Source: Lacimicrobium alkaliphilum (GTDB lineage: Bacteria; Pseudomonadota; Gammaproteobacteria; Enterobacterales; Alteromonadaceae). From it: a stretch of DNA of 64,000 bases. A program made the translations under genes and the position numbers. Below the pieces are notes generated by a model. It had not been told where the DNA came from, did no database searches, and was given only the letters and a program-made list of their open reading frames with translations. The stretch spans positions 3,596,001 to 3,660,000 of the forward strand of contig NZ_CP013650.1 in assembly GCF_001466725.1 (NCBI RefSeq), read 5' to 3'. Positions 50,723 to 59,111 of the stretch are shown piece by piece (positions within the stretch are counted from its first letter, which is position 1; every line of letters starts with the position of its first letter).

Positions 50723-52381
50723 TTATCTCTTTATCAATGCCCTATCTACTATGGCCCGGGCATCGACAGAGGCTGGCAAAGTACCGTACTGATGGAAGCT
50801 TTGCTGGGACAGACGGGCCTGAATAAAGGCCTCGGCAATCCAGTCCTCACCATAGCAGAGCAGGGTTGCCGCCTGCCAGGTCAGGGCCAGTTGCTCCATC
50901 AACTGGCGGGCACGGCTTTGTAAATCAGTTTGGTCAGCGAAGTCTCTGAGCAGGTTATCCAGATACTGGTCAAACACAGAATGTTTTCCCCGAGCCTGTT
51001 CGAATTCCGCAAACAGGGCCTTTAAGGTATCGGGCTCCTTATTCAGCACCCGCACTAAATCCAGACACTGCACATTGCCCGAGCCCTCCCAGATGGAATT
51101 CACCGGTGCCTCGCGATATAGACGACTGCAGACATTTTCATTCACATAGCCCACGCCGCCGATACACTCCATGGCTTCAAAGCTGTGTTGCACTGCCCGT
51201 TTACAGATCCAGTACTTGCCAATCGAGGTGGCGCTGCGGATCAGCGCCGCCTGTCCGGTGTCCTGCTTATTATCCAGCGCATGGGCGATACGCATGGAAA
51301 TAGCCAGTGCCGCTTCAGCTTCAAGGGCCAGATCCGCCAGTACATTTAACATCAATGGCTGCTGGTGCAAGGGCTTGCCAAACACCTCCCGTCCAGCGGT
51401 ATGCCAGATGGCTTCTCTTGCCCCCTGGCCCATCAGGGCTGCTGAGCCAATCATGCAGTCATAGCGGGTCAGGGCCACCATCTCGATGATGGTACGCACA
51501 CCCCGCCCCTCCTCGTTTAACAGCCAGCCATAAGCGCCACGAAATTCGATTTCTGAACTGGCGTTAGACTGATTACCCAGTTTGTTCTTAAGGCGCTGAA
51601 TATGCAGCGGATTCTTGCTGCCATCCGGACGCCAGCGCGGCACTAAAAAACAGGACAACTTTTCGCCGGTTTTGGCCAGCACCAGAAAGGCGTCACACAT
51701 TGGCGCACTGCAAAACCATTTGTGTCCGGTCAGGCTGTATAGCTGGCCCGGCCCGGCTTTGTCCACTGGTATTGCCGTTGTGGTATTGGCGCGTACATCG
51801 GAGCCGCCCTGTTTTTCGGTCATAGCCATGCCGATAGTGACCCCATTTTTCTCAAACCAGGGTTTGTTATCGCCGTCGTAAATACAGGATGTGATCAGCG
51901 GCAACCAGACTTCAGCCACATCCGCTTGTTGGGCGATGGCCGGTACACTGGCAAAAGTCATGGTCAGCGGGCAGCCTGAACCGGGATCGGCCTGATTATG
52001 CAGATAAGCCATGGCCGCGCGAACCACATGGGCACCGCCTTTGCTGTCTGCCCAGGGCAGGCTGGTATGCCCCGCTTCAATTGCATGGGACATAAGCCGA
52101 TGATATGCGGGGTGATAGATCACCTGATCAATGCGATGACCGAACCTGTCATGGGAGTGAAATTCAGGTAACTGTTTGTTGGCGTCGAAGCCCGCTGCCA
52201 ATAAGTCATGACCCACACGTTGTCCGAATTGAAGCAGCCGCTCTGTGCCCCAATCACCACCAAAACGCGTCACCCAGTATTGCAGCACAGTATCGCTGCC
52301 AAAAGCATTGAAGTTTTCCAGCGGTAATGGCTGATTAAACACCTGATGCGTGTCTGCCTGGTTGTGATTATCCTGGCTCAT
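50723..52381 (-). CDS. aidB: AidB-like acyl-CoA dehydrogenase
   Basis: 552-residue flavoprotein. It follows E. coli AidB (DNA-alkylation-response protein) almost block by block: TDTHQVFNQPLPLENFN at the N-terminus, GMAMTEKQGGSDVRANTT, GHKWFCSAPMCDAFLVLA, RLKNKLGNQSNASSEIEF, TRYDCMIGSAALM, and REAPVNSIWEGSGNVQCLD with the family Glu. FAD-dependent; it protects DNA from alkylation in E. coli by a debated mechanism. No ada or alkB neighbour. Convergent with nspC, four bases apart. Confidence 0.9.
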   Translation of the reverse strand: MSQDNHNQADTHQVFNQPLPLENFNAFGSDTVLQYWVTRFGGDWGTERLLQFGQRVGHDLLAAGFDANKQLPEFHSHDRFGHRIDQVIYHPAYHRLMSHAIEAGHTSLPWADSKGGAHVVRAAMAYLHNQADPGSGCPLTMTFASVPAIAQQADVAEVWLPLITSCIYDGDNKPWFEKNGVTIGMAMTEKQGGSDVRANTTTAIPVDKAGPGQLYSLTGHKWFCSAPMCDAFLVLAKTGEKLSCFLVPRWRPDGSKNPLHIQRLKNKLGNQSNASSEIEFRGAYGWLLNEEGRGVRTIIEMVALTRYDCMIGSAALMGQGAREAIWHTAGREVFGKPLHQQPLMLNVLADLALEAEAALAISMRIAHALDNKQDTGQAALIRSATSIGKYWICKRAVQHSFEAMECIGGVGYVNENVCSRLYREAPVNSIWEGSGNVQCLDLVRVLNKEPDTLKALFAEFEQARGKHSVFDQYLDNLLRDFADQTDLQSRARQLMEQLALTWQAATLLCYGEDWIAEAFIQARLSQQSFHQYGTLPASVDARAIVDRALIKR

Positions 52382-52385
52382 GCTG

Positions 52386-52726
52386 TTACTCCTGTGCCCT
52401 CTGCAAGCCTTGTTGCAGATCCAGTGCCAACGGCCCTTTGGGTCGCTCTATCATGCGATAAAGTTCCTGTTCATTGTCCATAACAATAATAGTCGGGGTG
52501 TAGAGCAAATTATATTGCTGTGCCAGTCCTGCCGGGTCTTTTTTATCCAGCCCCACGGCCACCAGTTGTAGTTGTCTGAGTCTGACACCCGAGGCATCGG
52601 CTAGTTTTAAAAATCGTGGTACTTCACGCTCACTGTCATGGCACCAGGTACCAAAAAGTATCAGTACCGATTTCCCCTTGAGGGCCTGCATAGCCTGCAG
52701 CTCTTTATTATCCGGCGAATAGACAT
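52386..52726 (-). pseudogene. Thioredoxin-like lipoprotein, 3' fragment separated by an IS element
   Basis: The coding part from about VYSPDNKELQAMQALKGK to the stop at 52386 encodes a thioredoxin-fold domain with FGTWCHDSEREVPR (WCxDS instead of WCxxC) and a YTPTIIV cis-Pro-type motif. An ATG-less upstream extension to 52775 is IS sequence. The missing N-terminus lies on the other side of the IS at 54296-54448. Whether the fragment is expressed is unknown. Confidence 0.85.
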
Positions 52727-52827
52727 TATGACTCCCAGTGAAGGTGCTAGCCTCCGCATCATCGTGGGTTAGCAAAATACCAGAGCCATCATTAGTTTGT
52801 TCAAGACTAAATCATTTGGAGGCTAGC

Positions 52828-53981
52828 ATGAACAAACATAGCATGATTTTTATTGGTTTAGATACGCACAAAGACTTCCACGAAGTTGCGTATTGTGAGG
52901 ATGGTTTTGGCGTGGAGCCGATGCATTACGGGCGGATCCCTCGAGTAAAGCCAGCCTCACCAAACTGCTTAAACAATTGCAGTCCAGGTACCCAAATGCC
53001 ACTTTGCATGTGGTCTATGAGGCCGGTCCTTGTGGCTACTGGATTTACCGTCATATCACCAGCTTGGGTCATTGCTGTTATGTGGTGGCGCCATCACTTA
53101 TCCCCAAAAAGCCCGGAGAGCGGGTCAAGACGGACCGCCGGGACGCGTTGAAGCTGGTGAAGCTGCTCAAGTCACAGGATCTTACCCCGATTTATGTTCC
53201 CGAGCCGGAAGATGAAGCCATACGGGATTTATCCAGAGCACGGGAGTGTGCCATGAAGGATTTAAAGGACGCCAAGTACCAGCTTAAAGCCCTGTTACTG
53301 CGCAACAATATTCACTATGCAGGCACGGCCAATTGGTCACTCAAGCATCTTCGCTGGCTGACCGAGCTGGTGTTACCTCACCCCGCCCAGCAGATTGCCT
53401 TGCAGGAATACATCCAGACCATTAATGAACGCATTGCCCGTCTGGAGCGTCTTGATAATGAATTGACTCACCATGTTCACCGCTGGCGCTACTATCCGGT
53501 AGTGAAGGCCATTCAGGCGATGCGAGGAGTAAGATTACTGGTCGCGGTAGGCGTGGTGGCAGAGCTGGGTGATCTGACCCGCTTTGCCCACCCCAGACAA
53601 CTGATGGCGTATCTGGGACTGGTGCTCAGCGAACACTCATCGGGTGGTAAGCGCCATCTGGGTGCTATCACCAAATGCGGTAATAGCAGAGCCAGGCGAT
53701 TACTGATTGAGGGCGCTCACAGCTACCGTTATCCGGCCAACATCGGCACAGATATGCAGCTTCGTCAGGAGGGGTTACCCAAAGCCATTGTGGATATCGC
53801 CTGGAAAGCCCAGTTACGGCTATGTCGTCGCTATCAGCGCATGAGCAAGAAAGGCAAACATTACAACCTGATAGTGACAGCAATTGCACGGGAGATGGCC
53901 GCCTATATCTGGGCAATTGCCAAACAAGTGGTCCTGACCCCGGTCAATCCTAAACTGAGACTCAGTCGGGTACCGGCATGA
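52828..53981 (+). pseudogene. IS1111/IS110 transposase, frameshifted
   Basis: Starts at ATG 52828 (GGAGG seven bases upstream): MIFIGLDTHKDFHEVAYCED holds the first Asp of the DEDD catalytic set. At about 52936-52944 the frame shifts by one missing base (ATCCCTCGAG would need one more C): the first frame reads into PRVKPASP, while the expected PSSKASLTKLLKQLQ continues in the other frame. From there YEAGPCGYWIYR (Glu), KTDRRDALKLVKLL (Asp, Asp), and the C-terminal transposase_20 domain with GVRLLVAVGVVAELGDLTRF and the Ser-containing SEHSSGGKRHLGAITKCGN follow normally to 53981. A sequencing error is possible. Confidence 0.85.
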
Positions 53982-54281
53982 CACACCCTGTTTTGAGCTA
54001 TTGCACTGTGAAGAGGCCGCGGAAGTGGCGCAACCTACGACGGCGTTAGGATGGCAATAAGACAAGCGCTTATTGACCCACGAACATAGAGTGATGAGAA
54101 GGTGCCACGGCGGAAAAAGTAAGGTCAGCTCTGCTTATTCATCGAATAAGTAACCTACGGATACCAGCATGACAACCGACGACATTACTGCCTCATCCGG
54201 TGTGATAGCTCAATTTAATTGAGAGAAACAGAACAAACTACGGGCCGAGAGAATGCCAGGGAGGAGTTCGTTTAAACTTGA
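53982..54281 (+). ncRNA. IS right-end non-coding region, possible seekRNA/bridge RNA
   Basis: Three hundred bases without an open frame lie between the transposase stop and the right inverted repeat. IS1111-type elements are known to encode a guide RNA (seekRNA or bridge RNA) in this position. Local pairing such as CTTATTCATCGAATAAG near 54136-54152 is visible. I cannot fold the RNA or define its ends. Confidence 0.45.
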
Positions 54282-54295
54282 CACTGGGAGTCATA

Positions 54296-54448
54296 CCAAC
54301 GCCGGTATTGCTGCTCAAAGGCGGGATACTGTGAGAATAATTGTTGCGGCTGAAGCTCGCCGGAAACAATCGATGGCGATGATTTTTGTGCTGATACACA
54401 GGCGCTCAGCAACGCTGAGACGAGCAATAGTGTGACAAGGTGGCGCAT
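54296..54448 (-). pseudogene. Thioredoxin-like lipoprotein, 5' fragment
   Basis: From the ATG at 54448: MRHLVTLLLVSALLSACVSA, a lipoprotein signal with lipobox LSAC (Cys at residue 17), then about 30 residues ending QYPAFEQQYRRW at the IS boundary. Skipping the IS joins ...QQYRRWY to VYSPDNKEL... in frame within one or two codons of the boundary, so the ancestral protein was about 165 residues. Confidence 0.82.
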
Positions 54449-54555
54449 AATCTGGATGTCCCCGGATTTCAGAGTCCAGGGGACATTATGTTCTAACAAC
54501 CCTCTGATACCAATCGGTATAAACAGTATCTGTCCATCAGGTAGATCTGATTTGT

Positions 54556-54590
54556 AATGAATAAGGGAGCCCGCGGCTCCCTTATTCATT
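54556..54590. terminator. Long perfect hairpin, probable terminator
   Basis: AATGAATAAGGGAGCC (54556-54571) pairs perfectly with GGCTCCCTTATTCATT (54575-54590) across a three-base loop, a 16-bp stem. Lies between the lipoprotein gene ending at 54614 and the broken thioredoxin gene; suits minus-strand termination. Confidence 0.75.
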
Positions 54591-54613
54591 CTGACCGGCG
54601 TTACTCAGGGCTG

Positions 54614-55678
54614 CTATTCTACGCTGGCGCGCATTACGCCGCCTTTATACAAACCCAGATAAAGTTGTTGCTGGTGCATGGTCATACTGTACACCCCCCC
54701 AAACAGGTCCTTGTCAGGGTGCTCAAAGCTCTGCCAGTTCTGTCCGCCGTCTTCACTGACTTCCAGAATCAGTGGCTGCGGCTCATCGAAATTCTTATTC
54801 CAGCCCGCCGTGTACAGTACGTCTTTGTCAGCAGGGTCCAATACTAAACCGAAGTAAAACCGGGATTCATCATTGGTATTCAGTGCCTGCCAGGTTTCGC
54901 CGTTGTCACTGGTTTTAATAATGCCTCCCTCGCCGGACACAAACAGGATATGGTGCAAATCCGGGTCAAAAACGATGCTTTTTACAGTACTGGGCACCGG
55001 CAATAATTCATCAATACCGGGAAATTCCTCAACAGCCATATTATCCGTGCGATAGTGCTTCAGCAGCGGATTCTCTATAGCACCCTGACCTCCATACCAG
55101 ATATCAATACCGTTGCTGTTTACAGCCAGGGCCGACATACCTGTGGCAAAGGCATTCCAGCTGCCCGCCAGCAACTGCCAGTTACGGCCAAAATCCTCAG
55201 ATACCGCCAATACGTTATAGCCCACAGCATAGAGCTTACCCTGATGATATTGCATCCTTCGGATCGGCTCCCGGCGATCGGCATTATCCTGTGTGCTGCC
55301 ACCAAAATCGTGCTCCAGCACCTGCCAGCTCTGACCACTGTCCACCGTCTCAGCCAGATAATAGTCATCTCTGAATGCATAACTGACTAACAATTGTGTG
55401 TTACTGATCACAGCCAGATCCAGAATCTCCCACTCCTGATCTGTGAGCCGCTGCCACTGTTCATCTGGCTGAAGCTGGTAAAGCCCCTGATCGGTACCGG
55501 CAAACAGCCGCTCCTGTTCAGTGACAAGGCGGTGAATAATATGCCCATCCAGTCCTGCTGACGTAAATTCAGGTTCTGGCTCCGGCTCTGGTGCCGGGGT
55601 TTCTATTTCAGTACTGCTATTGCAGGCTACCAATAGCAGTACAGTGATAAATACTATAAAGGTTTTTTTTATCAACAT
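54614..55678 (-). CDS. Lipoprotein with BNR/Asp-box repeats
   Basis: 354 residues. Lipoprotein signal MLIKKTFIVFITVLLLVAC (lipobox LVAC, Cys at 19), an acidic Pro-Glu linker (TPAPEPEPEPEF), then a beta-propeller-like body with four Asp-box motifs: DSGQSWQ, EDFGRNWQ, DNGETWQ and EDGGQNWQ. Resembles sialidase/photosystem-stability-factor-type propellers but has no enzymatic motif I can point to. Binding or scaffolding at the envelope is likely. Confidence 0.82.
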   Translation of the reverse strand: MLIKKTFIVFITVLLLVACNSSTEIETPAPEPEPEPEFTSAGLDGHIIHRLVTEQERLFAGTDQGLYQLQPDEQWQRLTDQEWEILDLAVISNTQLLVSYAFRDDYYLAETVDSGQSWQVLEHDFGGSTQDNADRREPIRRMQYHQGKLYAVGYNVLAVSEDFGRNWQLLAGSWNAFATGMSALAVNSNGIDIWYGGQGAIENPLLKHYRTDNMAVEEFPGIDELLPVPSTVKSIVFDPDLHHILFVSGEGGIIKTSDNGETWQALNTNDESRFYFGLVLDPADKDVLYTAGWNKNFDEPQPLILEVSEDGGQNWQSFEHPDKDLFGGVYSMTMHQQQLYLGLYKGGVMRASVE

Positions 55679-55789
55679 AGTACACTCCGTTATTCTGTCT
55701 GCAGCGCAAGTGATTAATGATCAAAAGCATCAACTGAGAATATTGTTCTCAATCAGACTGATTTTCCTGCACGGATTTGTGTCGATTTG

Positions 55790-56257
55790 TTAACTTTTGT
55801 CCAGCGGCATTTTGTCTTCAATTTTCTTCAGCGCGACGGCATTGATACAGTAACGTAAACCTGTTGGTGGCGGACCGTCGGGGAATACATGACCAAGATG
55901 GGCATCACAGACATTACACAAAGCCTCAATGCGCTGCATTCCATGAGAATCATCCAGATGATAGGCCACAGCATTAACCCGTGCTGGCTGGGTAAACGAC
56001 GGCCAGCCACTGCCACTGGCAAACTTCTCGCTGGCGTCAAACAACAGTGAGTCACAACAGATGCAGGCGTAACGCCCCGGCTCTATGGCTTCGCAGAGCC
56101 CGGAGCTGAAGGGCCGTTCTGTACCTTTGAGACGTGTCACCTGAAACTGCTGTTCACTGAGTTCCTGTCGCCACTGCTGCTCAGGCTTTTCAACCCGTCG
56201 CGGCGGTGCCGGGTTGCCTTTAGCGGCAAAAGCCATCACCGCTTTGAAGTCAAGCAT
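55790..56257 (-). CDS. msrB: Peptide-methionine (R)-S-oxide reductase MsrB
   Basis: 155 residues from the ATG at 56257 (AGAGG five to six bases upstream). Zinc-site Cys pairs in ACICCDSLLF and CNVCDAHLGH, the GSGWPSF substrate loop, GHVFPDGPPPTGLRYCINA with the catalytic Cys in RYCIN. Cytosolic enzyme; complements the periplasmic MsrPQ encoded at 14560-16196. Divergence from the longer frame: two codons upstream have no ribosome site. Confidence 0.95.
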   Translation of the reverse strand: MLDFKAVMAFAAKGNPAPPRRVEKPEQQWRQELSEQQFQVTRLKGTERPFSSGLCEAIEPGRYACICCDSLLFDASEKFASGSGWPSFTQPARVNAVAYHLDDSHGMQRIEALCNVCDAHLGHVFPDGPPPTGLRYCINAVALKKIEDKMPLDKS

Positions 56258-56301
56258 AATCACCTCTCTTGTGTTATCTCAATAATCCATACGCACTGGT
56301 A

Positions 56302-58266
56302 TTACAACAGTTTAGCCGTGCCAACCCCCGAACGTCTGAGAAAGTGATCCAGCAAGCGTTCTTTGTAACAGTCAACTGGCAGCATAACAAATAAGGATGG
56401 CACCGGGCTGATCCTGGCAAATTCCGGCTGCAATGTAGACAATGCCTCAAAGCCAGACTCGACATATAGCTCGCCCCAACTGTTAAGGCTGACTATCCGC
56501 ACGCTTTTTACTTCAGATTTCGGTCTGCGACTGTCAAAATTGACCACCGCCATCACCTTCATCAGCCTGGCTGGCGCCAGCAAGGCCTCACGACTCAATG
56601 CTGAGACTCTTACCGAAGGAAATACCTGCTGGCAATGAGACACCAGCAAGCTCAAATCCTCTTCAGTCACGGGCTCAGTGTGATAATCGAGGTAAATCCG
56701 GGTTTTGTTATCCAGAATCCGGTTCCACACGCCCCATACCACCAGGTCAACGGGATTGTCACCGGATTTCAGCAACACCGTTTCCAGCGCTTGTGTATCA
56801 CAATTAATCTGATTGCCGCTGTACAGCGACCATTCCCGCTCCCTGTTCGCCAGCGGTCGGGCCTTTATTGTCACTACCGCCCGATAAAGCTCATCATCAA
56901 AAGCGCTGCGCAAATACTCAATCTTGTTGGGCTTTTTACTGTAATAGGTGTCCAGCTTACGACCAATGACAGTCATATCCTTATCGCTGACCGATTGCTG
57001 CGCCAGGCTGATGGCCGATGAGATGCGCCGGTAACAAAGAATCAGAAAGCCATGGATCTGTCTGCTGAGCAGAGAAAACTCCCTGAAACTCCAGTGTTTG
57101 ATATTGTCCAGCCGTGCGACTTTGTCCTGACTCCAGCCCCACTGCTGCACATAGCCAGCCATTATCCGGCGCTTGAAATTGTCTTGCGAGGCGGGAACCT
57201 TACGGCTGAGTTCGCAGCCGCATTTGATATACAGGCAGGTTTGTAACAACTCCACTATCTGCGGTTCATCCGCAGACTGATAATGTTCCACCAGTTCATC
57301 GAACATCAACCCATAGGGATCCACATGTTCAAGTTCCCCGGGCGCTCTCACCCCACTATGGACCTTTTTCTTGAGCAGATTACACAGCGGCTGTTTGTTA
57401 TTGATGTTTTCAAGAAACACTTCCAGCTTGGCCATTTTCAACACTGACTTAAAGGGCGAGTCCATGGCCTTACTGATTTGCCAGATTGCTGCACCAAACA
57501 GTTCACCGGGATCCATTTTCTGCAGGTTACCCAGATCCATGAACAACCTGGGATCCGGGGGCTGACCCGGCTGCAGGGATTCCATCAGTTCCTGATATTG
57601 TCCGTCCGTTACTTTATCGGGCATCAGCCACCAAAAAGGCAATTTGCCGGCCACCACCACATTGGTGGTATAAAATTCCGCCTTGAGGAAAACCGCCTGG
57701 GCTGATCCTGAGCTCTCCCCGTCGGCTTCACCGAAATCGTTGTGACGCACTTTTTCAATATCCGAGAGGAAAAAATGCACCTCCAGACCTTGCTCTTCCG
57801 CCCATTGCTCTATTTTTTCCAGCTTTTGCTGCAATAATGCCCGTTGCTGTTCGGCAAAAGTCTTTGCTTTTACGCAAACCCAATAGTCAAAATCTGACCC
57901 CGAAGACTGAGCAATGGTGCCGATGCTGCCCATCAATACCAGAGATTCAATACAACGGCTTTGCGGCCAGACTGCCCGTATTTTTTCCGGACTGGCTTTA
58001 GCCTCACCAAACACCTCTGCCAGCGCTTCACTGACCTGCTTTCTTAAAGAATAATGATTCAGCCCGAAGGGCACATCCCCCTGCTCAATATAGCCGGGGA
58101 AATCGGGATGATTGATATGCAATAAAAAGGGAATAACATGAAAGAGTGGTCGTTTGTCAGCGGGCATCAGTTCAAGGGCCCGCTCATTTCTGGCCTTGTT
58201 ATAGCGCAATACCCGCAACAGGCGTATTGCCAGATTTTGTTGAATCTTTATCTTTTGTGCGGTCAT
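56302..58266 (-). CDS. Class I adenylate cyclase, short form
   Basis: 654 residues. The N-terminal catalytic region of class I (enterobacterial-type) cyclases is clear: LVLMGSIGTIAQSSGSDFDYWVC (nucleotidyltransferase GS...DxD motif near 112-130), EVHFFLSDIEKVRHNDFG, AEFYTTNVVVAGKLPFWWL, DLGNLQ...GAAIWQISKAMDSPFKSVLKM, and RRIMAGYVQQWGW. E. coli CyaA is 848 residues; this protein ends where the glucose-inhibited C-terminal regulatory domain would begin. It is therefore either a naturally short cyclase or a paralogue. Single gene, 38 bases from msrB. Confidence 0.82.
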   Translation of the reverse strand: MTAQKIKIQQNLAIRLLRVLRYNKARNERALELMPADKRPLFHVIPFLLHINHPDFPGYIEQGDVPFGLNHYSLRKQVSEALAEVFGEAKASPEKIRAVWPQSRCIESLVLMGSIGTIAQSSGSDFDYWVCVKAKTFAEQQRALLQQKLEKIEQWAEEQGLEVHFFLSDIEKVRHNDFGEADGESSGSAQAVFLKAEFYTTNVVVAGKLPFWWLMPDKVTDGQYQELMESLQPGQPPDPRLFMDLGNLQKMDPGELFGAAIWQISKAMDSPFKSVLKMAKLEVFLENINNKQPLCNLLKKKVHSGVRAPGELEHVDPYGLMFDELVEHYQSADEPQIVELLQTCLYIKCGCELSRKVPASQDNFKRRIMAGYVQQWGWSQDKVARLDNIKHWSFREFSLLSRQIHGFLILCYRRISSAISLAQQSVSDKDMTVIGRKLDTYYSKKPNKIEYLRSAFDDELYRAVVTIKARPLANREREWSLYSGNQINCDTQALETVLLKSGDNPVDLVVWGVWNRILDNKTRIYLDYHTEPVTEEDLSLLVSHCQQVFPSVRVSALSREALLAPARLMKVMAVVNFDSRRPKSEVKSVRIVSLNSWGELYVESGFEALSTLQPEFARISPVPSLFVMLPVDCYKERLLDHFLRRSGVGTAKLL

Positions 58267-58441
58267 AACCTATCGTGTTGCATAACGGGTGCCTGCTATC
58301 GCTAAGAATGGCTGAATAATAAATAAAATTCAGGCTGTTGTTTCAAATAAATGGCGTATCTCAGGTATTTGCCGTCCTATTCAGGCTGGATTAAGTCACA
58401 CAAGGTATTCTGAACACTCTTTATACTCTCAGGAAGTGATC

Positions 58442-59071
58442 ATGAAACAAAGTATTATTGCGCTCACCCTCTCTGCATTAATCCTCGGAGGCTGTGCTTC
58501 CAATGCCACCAATACACAAAAAGGTGCAGGTATCGGGGCGGTAGCCGGAGCTCTGCTGGGCAAAGGAACCGGAGATCATGACAAAAGCCGCTATGTATGG
58601 GGGGCAGCCGTGGGTGCCCTGGCCGGTGCGGCTATTGGTAACTACATGGATAAACAGGAGCAGGAGTTTCGTGAAGAACTGGCTGACAGTGGTGTTTCTG
58701 TACACAGAGAAGGTAACGAACTAAGGCTGCAACTGCCAGGCCAGATCACTTTTGCCACCGGCAGTGCCACTATTTCCTCCCAGTTCCACGGAGTTCTTGA
58801 TGATGTCGCCAATGTCCTGAATAAGTATGAAAAAACCACCTTGATGATCGAAGGCCACACCGATGATACCGGTAATGCACAAAGCAATCAGGTATTATCC
58901 GAGGCCCGCGCCAATGCGGTGCGTAACTATCTCACCGCCCGCAACGTCGATCCGCGCCGAGTTACTACTGTGGGCATGGGCCAGTTTCAGCCCGCCGTAC
59001 CCAATACCAGTGATCAGAACCGTCAGCAAAACCGTCGTGTAGAGCTGCGTATTGTGCCCAATAAGGCCTGA
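58442..59071 (+). CDS. OmpA-family outer-membrane lipoprotein (YiaD-like)
   Basis: 209 residues from the ATG at 58442 (AGGA eight bases upstream); the GTG two codons earlier is less likely. Lipobox LGGC (Cys at 18), then two glycine-zipper segments (GAGIGAVAGALLG and GAAVGALAGAAIG), and a C-terminal OmpA domain with TLMIEGHTDDTGNAQSN and LSEARANAVRNYL ending NRRVELRI, which binds peptidoglycan. Matches the YiaD pattern. Confidence 0.9.
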   Translation: MKQSIIALTLSALILGGCASNATNTQKGAGIGAVAGALLGKGTGDHDKSRYVWGAAVGALAGAAIGNYMDKQEQEFREELADSGVSVHREGNELRLQLPGQITFATGSATISSQFHGVLDDVANVLNKYEKTTLMIEGHTDDTGNAQSNQVLSEARANAVRNYLTARNVDPRRVTTVGMGQFQPAVPNTSDQNRQQNRRVELRIVPNKA

Positions 59072-59085
59072 TATTTTTATCAGCA

Positions 59086-59111
59086 GACTTCCCGCTTTAC
59101 CGCGGGAAGTC
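59086..59111. terminator. Shared hairpin at the convergent ends of the YiaD-like and dld genes
   Basis: Perfect 10-bp stem GACTTCCCGC (59086-59095) / GCGGGAAGTC (59102-59111), overlapping the last codons of the dehydrogenase gene. A second small palindrome CTGATATTTTTATCAG (59068-59083) follows the YiaD-like stop. Neither has a strong T-run on its own. Confidence 0.5.

Larger units (their letters stand above)
52727..54295 (+). mobile_element. IS1111-type insertion sequence (IS110 family)
   Basis: 1569 bases bounded by perfect 14-bp inverted repeats TATGACTCCCAGTG (52727-52740) and CACTGGGAGTCATA (54282-54295). It carries one transposase of the DEDD type and a ~300-base non-coding right end. 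Inverted repeats near the ends are characteristic of the IS1111 subgroup; the exact boundaries may lie a few bases either side. It interrupts a thioredoxin-like lipoprotein gene. Confidence 0.88.

Noticed and set aside
54614-55678. Sialidase
   Set aside because: Asp-box repeats are present but the RIP motif and catalytic Arg triad are not recognisable; only a BNR-type propeller can be claimed.
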